From Alcaligenaceae bacterium (GTDB lineage: Bacteria; Pseudomonadota; Gammaproteobacteria; Burkholderiales; Burkholderiaceae_B), in assembly GCA_029265795.1 (NCBI GenBank), contig JAJUGV010000006.1, positions 1-64,000 of the forward strand: a DNA stretch of 64,000 nucleotides, given 5' to 3'. A program made the position numbers and the translations under genes. This document shows positions 56,534-64,000 of the stretch, in pieces. Each line of letters begins with the position of its first letter. The stretch's first letter is position 1. The notes beneath the pieces are model-generated. The model was given only the letters and a program-made list of their open reading frames with translations, did no database searches and was not told the DNA's origin.

Positions 56534-57175
56534 TCACTCACCGCTGCGTACGGGTGAGCCTTCGGCGCTGGATTCAAATCGATAAACCGCCAACGTGCTG
56601 CGCCAGCCAGGCAGGAGTTTAACTTCTTTGTCTTCCTTGAAGGTCGCGACATCTGTGATGCGCAGGCCCAACTTCTTGGCGAGATCTTCGAAATCACGCA
56701 GAGTGCATAGGTGAATGTTGGGAGTGTTGTACCACTCGTAGGGCATCTCGCCGGTCACCGGCATGCGTCCTCGCAATATCGACCACCCGTGCGGCCAGTA
56801 GCCGAAGTTCGGAAAGGAAACAATGCCGAAGTGTGCGACACGGGACATTTCCTTCAATATGCGTTCCGTGTTGTGCATCGATTGCAGAGTACGCGACAGG
56901 ACAACCGTATCGAACTGATGATCGTCAAACAATGCCAGCCCCTCTTCGAGGTTCTGCTGTATGACGCGCACGCCCCTTCGTACGCAGGCGATGACCTGCT
57001 TATCGCTGAGCTCGACGCCTGCACCCACACATTGCTTGTTATTTTGCAGATGCGCCAGCAAAGTACCATCGCCGCAACCCAGGTCGAGCACGCGGCTGCC
57101 TGGCGCTATCCAGCTGGCGATGCGTTTGAGGTCGGCCCGAACATGAGCGGGCGCGGTTGCGGCAAGTTGATTCAC
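56534..57175 (-). CDS. metW: Methionine biosynthesis protein MetW
   Basis: [25 protein letters not shown]...[17 protein letters not shown]...[27 protein letters not shown] start at 57175 (GTGA overlap with metX stop). Confidence 0.92.
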   Translation of the reverse strand: MNQLAATAPAHVRADLKRIASWIAPGSRVLDLGCGDGTLLAHLQNNKQCVGAGVELSDKQVIACVRRGVRVIQQNLEEGLALFDDHQFDTVVLSRTLQSMHNTERILKEMSRVAHFGIVSFPNFGYWPHGWSILRGRMPVTGEMPYEWYNTPNIHLCTLRDFEDLAKKLGLRITDVATFKEDKEVKLLPGWRSTLAVYRFESSAEGSPVRSGE

Positions 57176-58419
57176 GCTAGCACCCCCGTGGTGAGCCGAC
57201 GCTTCGGCAATTCGAGGCTGGCCGCGATCCGATCGAAATAACCCTGCACCACTGCGTGGTAGCGCGCATCGTCGAGCAGGAACGCGTCGTGACCGTGCGG
57301 CGCATCGATTTCGGCGTATGTGACTGCGGTTTTGTTCTTCAATAGCGCTTTCACGATCTCTCGTGAACGCTCGGGCGAAAAACGCCAATCCGTTGTAAAC
57401 GACACGAGCAGGAAGTCCGCTTTGGCCGGCTCAAGCGCCTTGGCCAGATCACCGCCATAGTTGCGCGACGGGTCAAAGTAGTCGAGCGCGCGCGTGATAA
57501 GAAGGTAAGTGTTCGCATCGAAGTAACGGGAGAATTTTTCCCCCTGGTACCGCAAATAAGACTCCACCTCGAATTCCACGTCGTAGCCGTAGTGGAATGC
57601 GCCATTCGTTCCGGGCTCTCGCTGCTGTCGGCCGAAACGCTCGGCCATGGTTTCGTCGGACAGATATGTAATATGGCCGATCATGCGGGCAACCGAGAGC
57701 CCATGAGCCGGCACAACACCATGCTCGTAATAATCGCCCCCATGAAAGTCGGGGTCATTGATGATGGCCCGACGCGCCACCTCGTTGAAACCGATATTCT
57801 GCGCGGAGAGCCGAGGCGTACTGGCAATGACAATGCAATGGCGCAGGCGTTCCGGGCATGTGATGGCCCAGCTGAGCGCCTGCATGCCCCCCAGAGACCC
57901 ACCCATGACGGCGGCGAAACAATCAATGCCGAAGTAATCCGCCAACCGAGCTTGTGCGCGGACCCAGTCCTCGACCGTCAGCACCGGAAAGGCCGCGCCC
58001 CACGGTTTACCCGTGGCAGGGTTCACGCTGGCAGGCCCGGTGGAACCGAAACAGGAACCGATGTTGTTAACGCCAATGACAAAATAGCGGTCGGTATCGA
58101 CAGGTTTACCCGGCCCCACCATGTTGTCCCACCAGCCGACGTCACGCGGGTTGTCAACCGACATCCCTGCAACATGGTGAGACGCATTCAGTGCGTGGCA
58201 AATAAGCACTGCGTTGCTGCGGTCTGCATTCAGCTCACCATACGTCTCTACCGCCAACTCGTACTGTGGCAGCACTTGCCCGCTGGTCAGGTGCAGTGGT
58301 TCGTCAAAGCCGATGATCTGGGGCGTGACGAACCCCACCGAGCCGGGCGGAATGGGAATAGGGGTGGAAGGGGAAGATTGGGTGGCCTTATCGGCCCGGG
58401 GTGCGGAAGTATTGGCCAT
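57172..58419 (-). CDS. metX: Homoserine O-acyltransferase
   Basis: [14 protein letters not shown]...[37 protein letters not shown]...[16 protein letters not shown]. Confidence 0.95.
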   Translation of the reverse strand: MANTSAPRADKATQSSPSTPIPIPPGSVGFVTPQIIGFDEPLHLTSGQVLPQYELAVETYGELNADRSNAVLICHALNASHHVAGMSVDNPRDVGWWDNMVGPGKPVDTDRYFVIGVNNIGSCFGSTGPASVNPATGKPWGAAFPVLTVEDWVRAQARLADYFGIDCFAAVMGGSLGGMQALSWAITCPERLRHCIVIASTPRLSAQNIGFNEVARRAIINDPDFHGGDYYEHGVVPAHGLSVARMIGHITYLSDETMAERFGRQQREPGTNGAFHYGYDVEFEVESYLRYQGEKFSRYFDANTYLLITRALDYFDPSRNYGGDLAKALEPAKADFLLVSFTTDWRFSPERSREIVKALLKNKTAVTYAEIDAPHGHDAFLLDDARYHAVVQGYFDRIAASLELPKRRLTTGVLA

Positions 58420-58632
58420 TCTTGTGGACCTCTTTAGCGGTATTTATGAGGCGCCCGCAAGCGGATCGAGCAAATCGGCGCCAAAGAAAGAGAGTTGGCG
58501 GCATTGTAGCACCGGCTGTGATTCCGTCCGGGATAACCCCGGGCCCCATCCCCACCCCTTTAGATACAATTAGAATCATTTTAAAGGCGCTTGTCCGTGG
58601 CATCTCATAGAACAGCAGGAGGAATCCCGCCC

Positions 58633-58887
58633 ATGAAGCCCCTGACCGAACGTGAACTCACCTGCCTGCAATGGGTGGCAATCGGAAAAACCAGTTGGGA
58701 AACCGGCCGCATTCTGGGTCTGGCAGAACGCACCATCAATTTTCACATTCAAAATGCCTGTCGAAAATTAGGTGTACACAGCAGGCAGGCCGCGGTCACT
58801 ACCGCCATGCGAACGGGCCTGCTCAGCTTCGACGAAACCCAGCCCGATACCACTGCGCACACGCTTCCTCGTGTCAGCACACAGTGA
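58633..58887 (+). CDS. Solo LuxR-type HTH DNA-binding protein (84 aa)
   Basis: LTERELTCLQWVAIGKTSWETGRILGLAERTINFHIQNACRKLGVHSRQAAVTTAMRTGLL; AGGAGG RBS upstream of ATG 58633. Confidence 0.87.
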   Translation: MKPLTERELTCLQWVAIGKTSWETGRILGLAERTINFHIQNACRKLGVHSRQAAVTTAMRTGLLSFDETQPDTTAHTLPRVSTQ

Positions 58888-58986
58888 GTGGCGCGCGGTA
58901 ACGCTTCCTAAATTCGCACCCCGCGGCCTTGCGCGACACCGGTCAGGTAAAATCCCGGCTATTTGATACCCAATCTGAAGTCGCGC

Positions 58987-60549
58987 ATGAGCTCATCCCC
59001 CCCCCGTTCCGGACGGCTCCGTCAGGATCTACATCTTCTAGCCAGCATAAAGCGCGGCATCGAGAAGGAAGGCTTACGCGTCGACGCCGCTGGCAGACTG
59101 GCGCTCACGCCTCACCCTCAGTCGCTGGGTTCAGCGCTTACAAATTCTCGCATCACCACCGATTATTCTGAAGCGCTGCTGGAGCTCATTACCGGTACGC
59201 ACTCCAGCGTAGAATCGCTGCTGCAGGAACTCGAAGAAACGCACCGTTTTGTGGCACGTCAGCTTAAAGATGAGCTGATCTGGAATCAGTCTATGCCTCC
59301 AGAGCTGCCCGCCGAGGAAGACATACCCATCGGCTGGTACGGCACATCGAATTCGGGCATGCTTAAGCACGTATACCGGCGCGGTTTGGCGTACCGCTAC
59401 GGTAAGGCAATGCAATGCATAGCCGGCGTGCATTACAACGTATCGTTCCCCGACCGCCTGTGGGATCTCGTCGGCATTGAGGGCATTTCGCTGGAACACC
59501 AGCGCAGCAAAGGTTATCTCGCCCTCATTCGGAATTTCACGCGTTATTCCTGGCTATTAATGTACCTGTTCGGCGCTTCACCGGCCGTTTCGCGTTCGTT
59601 TTTGGCCGACAGGCCTCACAGCCTGCAGGAGTTCGACGCACACACACTGTATTTGCCCTGGGCCACCAGCCTGCGCATGAGCGACCTTGGCTATCAGAAC
59701 AAGGCTCAGTCCGACCTCCAGCTGTGCTACAACGACCTGGAAACGTTTCTGCAGCGCATGTATACCGCCGTCACGACGCCCTGGGAGGCCTACGAGCGTT
59801 TAGGCACCAAGCGTAATGGCGAGTGGATACAGCTCAACACTAACGTCTTGCAGATCGAGAACGAGTACTACTCCAGCATTCGTCCCAAGCGCACTACCCT
59901 GCGGGGCGAGCGGCCCGCCACCGCACTGGCCGAGCGCGGAGTGGAATACATCGAAGTCCGCTGCCTCGACATCGACCCATGGTCGCCGGTGGGCATACGT
60001 GCGGAAACCTGCCGCTTTCTGGACGCCTTTTTGCTGTTCTGTGCGGCGGAAGAAAGCCCCTTCTTCCCGGGTAACGGCCACTGCTCAGTCAGCCAGGATA
60101 ACTTCGCCACCGTGGTTCGAGAGGGTCGCAAGCCCGGCCTTGCACTCAAACGCGGCGATACGACTATTTCACTACGCGATTGGGGCGAAGAGCTCATCGC
60201 CGGTATTCGGCCTTACGCGGAAATGCTTGACGAAGCCTATGGCCACAAGCGCCATGTCATGGCGCTGGAACATCAGCTGCAAAAGGTCCACAACACAGAG
60301 CTGACACCGTCCGCCCGCGTGCTGCATACCCTGCGCGAAGGGAATACCGATCTGCATGCCTGTATGCTGCAGATAAGCAAGACACACCACGAAACGCTGC
60401 TGAGCGGGCCTCTCGACCCGGAACTACTGGAACGCTATATCCAGGAAGCTGCAGCGTCCATCGAAGAGCAGCGAGCACTGGAAGCCGCCGACACTGAAAG
60501 CTTTGATGAGTACGTAGCTCGTTTTCATGCAGCTCTCAGGGCTCCATGA
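58987..60549 (+). CDS. gshA: Glutamate-cysteine ligase
   Basis: IKRGIEKEGLRVDAAGRLALTPHPQSLGSALTNSRITTDYSEALLELITG...GKAMQCIAGVHYNVSFPD. Start 58963 or 58987. Confidence 0.94.
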   Translation: MSSSPPRSGRLRQDLHLLASIKRGIEKEGLRVDAAGRLALTPHPQSLGSALTNSRITTDYSEALLELITGTHSSVESLLQELEETHRFVARQLKDELIWNQSMPPELPAEEDIPIGWYGTSNSGMLKHVYRRGLAYRYGKAMQCIAGVHYNVSFPDRLWDLVGIEGISLEHQRSKGYLALIRNFTRYSWLLMYLFGASPAVSRSFLADRPHSLQEFDAHTLYLPWATSLRMSDLGYQNKAQSDLQLCYNDLETFLQRMYTAVTTPWEAYERLGTKRNGEWIQLNTNVLQIENEYYSSIRPKRTTLRGERPATALAERGVEYIEVRCLDIDPWSPVGIRAETCRFLDAFLLFCAAEESPFFPGNGHCSVSQDNFATVVREGRKPGLALKRGDTTISLRDWGEELIAGIRPYAEMLDEAYGHKRHVMALEHQLQKVHNTELTPSARVLHTLREGNTDLHACMLQISKTHHETLLSGPLDPELLERYIQEAAASIEEQRALEAADTESFDEYVARFHAALRAP

Positions 60550-60570
60550 GGGAAACTGCAGAGACACAGA

Positions 60571-60749
60571 ATGACAGACAACACCGCGAAAATGATGATT
60601 TACGATGCCAAGAAAGAAGCACCGGAATCGGCGTATTTGCTTTCGTGGTGATTGTTATCTGGTGGGTGATCGACGCGTTTCTGATCCCGGGCATGATACG
60701 CAATAAGAATCTATTGCTTGCTGCCGAACTTATAGCGGGCGGACACTAA
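60571..60749 (+). pseudogene. Probable TM2-domain protein remnant with internal frame-breaking deletion
   Basis: Frame 1 from ATG 60571 encodes MTDNTAKMMIYDAKKEAPESAYLLSW then stop (60649); the adjacent frame encodes a typical TM2-like C-terminus FVVIVIWWVIDAFLIPGMIRNKN. Confidence 0.6.
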
Positions 60750-60778
60750 AAAAACGCGGTAATGTATCAAGAGGTGAC

Positions 60779-60853
60779 TGGCGCGCCCGACAGGAATCGA
60801 ACCTGTATCGAGAGCTTCGGAGACTCTTATTCTATCCATTGAACTACGGGCGC
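60779..60853 (-). tRNA. tRNA-Arg (anticodon CCG), CCA encoded
   Basis: Reverse complement GCGCCCGTAGTTCAATGGATAGAATAAGAGTCTCCGAAGCTCTCGATACAGGTTCGATTCCTGTCGGGCGCGCCA folds as a cloverleaf. Confidence 0.95.
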
Positions 60854-61010
60854 TCAGAAGCCCGTAATTGTAGCGTGTTTAACGAAAAAGGTATAATCGC
60901 CGCTTCGAGCGCCGCCCACGTGTACCGGTTATTATCACGAAGCAGCCGTGTGCAGCCCGCACATCATGAAGAACAGGCCAATGGCCCTCAGACAGGAACT
61001 CGTATTCGAT

Positions 61011-61994
61011 ATGAACACTCCGGAACAAAACGTCGAAAAGACGGCTGAGCACGAAGGCTTTATCAAGACCCCTAAGCAGCTCATCACCATCATCATATTG
61101 GCCTTCGTCGTGCCAATTGTGGTCATATCCCTCCTTATTAGGCTTGTCATAGCCAGTTCACCTCTCGGTGTCGGTTCCGACGCGCAATCGCAGGAAGCTG
61201 TAGCCAAACGCATTCAGCCCGTCGCGGGTTTTGCATTGGTGTCGGCCGAAGCCTCCAGCGAAGAACGCACCGGTGAGCAGGTCTATGCCGCCACCTGTTC
61301 CGCCTGTCACACGGCCGGCGTTGCGGGCGCCCACGTGATGGGCGATAACGCCGCCTGGCAACCGCTCATTGCCAAAGGTTTCGATACCCTGTTGCATAAC
61401 GCCATCAACGGCATCAACGCCATGCCTCCTCGCGGTGGGAATCCCGCGTTGAGCGATCTCGAAGTTGCGCGCGCCGTGGTCTACATCGCTAACGCCTCTG
61501 GTGCAGACTTCCCCGAGCCGCAAGCAGGTGACGCGGCCGGCGACGGCGATACCGCAGCCGAGGAACAGCCCACTGAAGAAGCGGCGGAAGCCCCTGCCGC
61601 AGCCGCAGAGGCCGCGCCCGCCGAGCAGCCTGCTGCAGAGCAAGCGGCTGACACGCAAGAGGCTCCAGCAGCACAAGAGTCCGCTCCAGCACAAGAGTCC
61701 GCCGCAGCTGAAGGTAATGCCGCTGATAGCAGCGCCTCTGCCAGTGACATCGACCTCGCCGCGGGCGAAAAACTTTACAAGTCTGTGTGCTTTGCTTGTC
61801 ACGACCTGGGTGTCGCAGGCGCACCGAAATTCGGCGACAAAGCAGTATGGGCGCCCCTCATCGCGGGTGGCATGGACCAAATGATAAAGATATCGATTGA
61901 AGGCAAAGGGGCCATGCCTCCGCGCGGCGGCTCCACCGCCAGCGACGAAGACGTGATCGCAGCCGTTCATTACATGGTTCAGAACGCTCAATAA
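61011..61994 (+). CDS. Membrane-anchored di-domain cytochrome c (cytochrome c5-like)
   Basis: N-terminal TM anchor, two haem motifs CSACH and CFACH, each with downstream AMPPRGG, joined by an Ala/Glu/Pro/Gln-rich linker. Confidence 0.92.
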   Translation: MNTPEQNVEKTAEHEGFIKTPKQLITIIILAFVVPIVVISLLIRLVIASSPLGVGSDAQSQEAVAKRIQPVAGFALVSAEASSEERTGEQVYAATCSACHTAGVAGAHVMGDNAAWQPLIAKGFDTLLHNAINGINAMPPRGGNPALSDLEVARAVVYIANASGADFPEPQAGDAAGDGDTAAEEQPTEEAAEAPAAAAEAAPAEQPAAEQAADTQEAPAAQESAPAQESAAAEGNAADSSASASDIDLAAGEKLYKSVCFACHDLGVAGAPKFGDKAVWAPLIAGGMDQMIKISIEGKGAMPPRGGSTASDEDVIAAVHYMVQNAQ

Positions 61995-62051
61995 TCAAGC
62001 AACTGCTGCCGGCGGCATTCCAGACCGCCCGTTAAAGCAACTGACCTATCG

Positions 62052-62084
62052 AAAAAGGGCCACTGCATTTGCAGTGGCCCTTTT
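62052..62084. terminator. Bidirectional terminator between the cytochrome c gene and the 3-hydroxyacyl-CoA dehydrogenase gene
   Basis: AAAAAGGGCCACTGC-ATTT-GCAGTGGCCCTTTT. Confidence 0.85.
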
Positions 62085-62105
62085 CTTTACGCGTGCACTT
62101 TCTGC

Positions 62106-63632
62106 TTAAGCGGCGGCCTGGGCACGCAAAGACATACCCAGCTGCACCCGCCTTTGCAGCCACAGGCTGCTGCGATAGCGCATGTCGCCGGTACAGCGAT
62201 GCATCCCGCGCAGGATCTCCAGTACATGAGCGGCCCCAAGCGAATCGCCAAGGGATAGAGGACCACCACCGGGGTATCCCAGCCCCAGCGAAATTGCCAA
62301 ATCGATGTCTTCCGGTGTGGCGATGCCCTGCTGAGCAATATCGCAGGCAACATTGATGATGGTCGCCACAATACGCTGGCCGACAAAGCCTGCTGAGTCG
62401 GCAATGACACTTACCGGCGAGCCGTCACGCGCGAAAAGCGCATGTGCTGCGTCACGCCATTGAGGCTCAGTGGCCGCCGAGCACATCACCACCCTTCGTT
62501 TACCGGCCGCCAGACCAAAGAAAGTATCCAACGCGACGGTGCGCTTGCCGTCGAGCTGATACTCAGCCACCACAGTCGCAGTGTCCTCACCGTAAGGCGT
62601 CACGACGATCAATGCATCTTCAGGCGGCAGCTCTGAGGTGACCAGCTCGACACCCAACTCGCGTAGCAGTGCAGCAGCACGACGGTGACCACTAGAATGG
62701 TAAGGAGCGACCCATACCCGAAGCTTTTCCGGCAGTGCGGGCGCAGCCGCCTCGGGCTCCATGACCTTCTGCCCATCCGGATAGCTGTAAAAACCCTCGC
62801 CGGTCTTCCGCCCCAGCAGGCCGCCCGCCATGCGTAGCGCCGTGATAGGCGAAGGACGGAAGCGCGGTTCATGATAGAACTGCTGATAGATGGACTCCAT
62901 TACCGGATGGGAAACGTCCAGGCCGGTAAGGTCCATCAGCTCAAAAGGCCCCATGCGGAAGCCCGCCTGTTCCCGCATGATGGCATCGATGACCTGAAAA
63001 GGAGCGACGCATTCCTGGGCTGTCTTGAGCCCTTCGATGTTCATGCCGCGACCGCCGTGGTTCACAATGAAGCCAGGCATATCCTTGGCGCGCACGGGCG
63101 TATGCCCCATACGCTTTGCTAACGCCATGAGGGCGTCTCCATAACGTGGGTCACTACGCGCGCCGTCAATCACTTCCACAACCTTCATGAGCGGCACGGG
63201 ATTAAAGAAGTGGTACCCCACCACCCGATCCGGACTCTTGCATGCAGCTGCGATTGCCGTGATGGATAACGAAGACGTATTCGAAGCCAGAATGCAATCC
63301 GGACGCACAATGGATTCCAGCTTGGTGAACAGTTCGCTCTTGACGTCCAAGCGCTCGACAATCGCTTCAACCACTAGGTCGGCGTCTGACATTTCCTGCA
63401 AGTCGCTGCAAGGCACGATGCGCTCCAGAGCCTCGGCCGCCGCTTCCGCTGTCATCCGTTGCTTCTCGACAAGTCGCTTCCATACGGCCTGCAGTGCAGC
63501 CCGCGCATCGTTCACTGCCTGTGACTGCACGTCGTACAGCCGCACGGTGATGCCCGCCTGGGCGGCAATCTGGGCGATGCCCCGCCCCATGGCGCCTGCG
63601 CCCGCCACACCCACGATGTCAATATCCCGCAT
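62106..63632 (-). CDS. 3-hydroxyacyl-CoA dehydrogenase (PaaH-like, two C-terminal domains)
   Basis: VGVAGAGAMGRGIAQIAAQAGITVRLYD...SNTSSLSITAIA...GYHFFNPVPLMKVVEVI; second dehydrogenase C-terminal domain. Confidence 0.93.
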   Translation of the reverse strand: MRDIDIVGVAGAGAMGRGIAQIAAQAGITVRLYDVQSQAVNDARAALQAVWKRLVEKQRMTAEAAAEALERIVPCSDLQEMSDADLVVEAIVERLDVKSELFTKLESIVRPDCILASNTSSLSITAIAAACKSPDRVVGYHFFNPVPLMKVVEVIDGARSDPRYGDALMALAKRMGHTPVRAKDMPGFIVNHGGRGMNIEGLKTAQECVAPFQVIDAIMREQAGFRMGPFELMDLTGLDVSHPVMESIYQQFYHEPRFRPSPITALRMAGGLLGRKTGEGFYSYPDGQKVMEPEAAAPALPEKLRVWVAPYHSSGHRRAAALLRELGVELVTSELPPEDALIVVTPYGEDTATVVAEYQLDGKRTVALDTFFGLAAGKRRVVMCSAATEPQWRDAAHALFARDGSPVSVIADSAGFVGQRIVATIINVACDIAQQGIATPEDIDLAISLGLGYPGGGPLSLGDSLGAAHVLEILRGMHRCTGDMRYRSSLWLQRRVQLGMSLRAQAAA

Positions 63633-63888
63633 GGTTCAACTCCTAGATCTGCGTAGTGCCGGTCAAGCCGGCTTACTGTTGTCATTTCCAACCGGCCCTA
63701 CAAGTACCGGCGAAACGCTATACGAAAAGCTCAATATTTTGCCTGAAATGCGATGCACACTGCACGGCGGCAGATTGATAGAGGATCGGGAAAGCGTTGC
63801 TTAGGGCGTTACCGAAGCTGGTTATTCCATATTGCGGCCGCATTTTTCACATTATGCGTGTGTTTTATGCCACGCCCCCTAGAAATAT

Positions 63889-63929
63889 TAGGGTTTACCC
63901 TAGACTTATCCTAGGGTTTTCCCTATAAT
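63889..63929 (+). promoter_or_regulatory. Two TAGGG-N4-CCCTA inverted-repeat boxes over a candidate promoter
   Basis: TAGGGTTTACCCTA (63889-63902) and TAGGGTTTTCCCTA (63912-63925); TATAAT at 63924-63929 overlaps the second box. Confidence 0.7.
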
Positions 63930-63970
63930 AAAAATCGTCGATCAACGCAAGTCAAACAGGGGTCAGTTAC

Positions 63971-64000
63971 ATGTCAGCAAACTACAATTACGTTAATCCT
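63971..64000 (+). CDS. Start of a CDS truncated by the window end (MSANYNYVNP...)
   Basis: ATG preceded by a promoter-like region; only 10 codons visible. Confidence 0.5.
   Translation, partial: MSANYNYVNP

Noticed and set aside
57592-58437. 281-aa plus-strand ORF
   Set aside because: Antisense to metX; no domain recognised
60546-60749. 67-aa ORF as a genuine small membrane protein overlapping gshA by ATGA
   Set aside because: Its first ~30 residues are polar and unlike a membrane-protein start, while the other frame carries a better TM2-like N-terminus; the pseudogene explanation is preferred
61158-61991. 277-aa minus-strand ORF rich in Cys/Gly/Arg
   Set aside because: Antisense of the cytochrome c gene; composition follows the Ala/Glu linker

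Overview
The window looks like a contiguous chromosomal segment from a beta-proteobacterium, probably Alcaligenaceae/Burkholderiales. That assignment is an inference from gene content and order: histone H1-like AlaLys protein, YggT, accBC, mpl, hemL, rplU-rpmA-obgE-proB, thiC, aapJQMP, ftsEX-mutY, mre/mrd operon, gatCAB, metXW, gshA. It is densely coding and mostly housekeeping. I found no rRNA, CRISPR array, prophage or transposon. RNA features are one tRNA-Arg(CCG) and a TPP riboswitch ahead of thiC. I did not find a clear new defence or mobile system. The observations most worth a second look are: (i) a probable TM2-domain pseudogene with an internal, frame-breaking deletion, annotated as a single intact 67-aa ORF in the track; (ii) a ThiD-like protein lacking the recognisable catalytic motifs, coupled to an apparently intact ThiE; (iii) three ATCAC-N4-GTGAT operators between a divergent XRE regulator and an orphan winged-helix regulator with a degenerate receiver-like N-terminus; (iv) a thiC leader in which the Shine-Dalgarno (SD) sequence lies in a hairpin and several GGAGC copies could compete for one GCTCC; (v) a long inverted repeat enclosing the ribosome-binding site (RBS) of a MarR gene; (vi) a hairpin plus T-tract right after a strong rplU promoter; (vii) twin TAGGG-N4-CCCTA boxes on the promoter of a gene cut off by the window end. 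All family assignments are by eye from the supplied translations; no searches were run.
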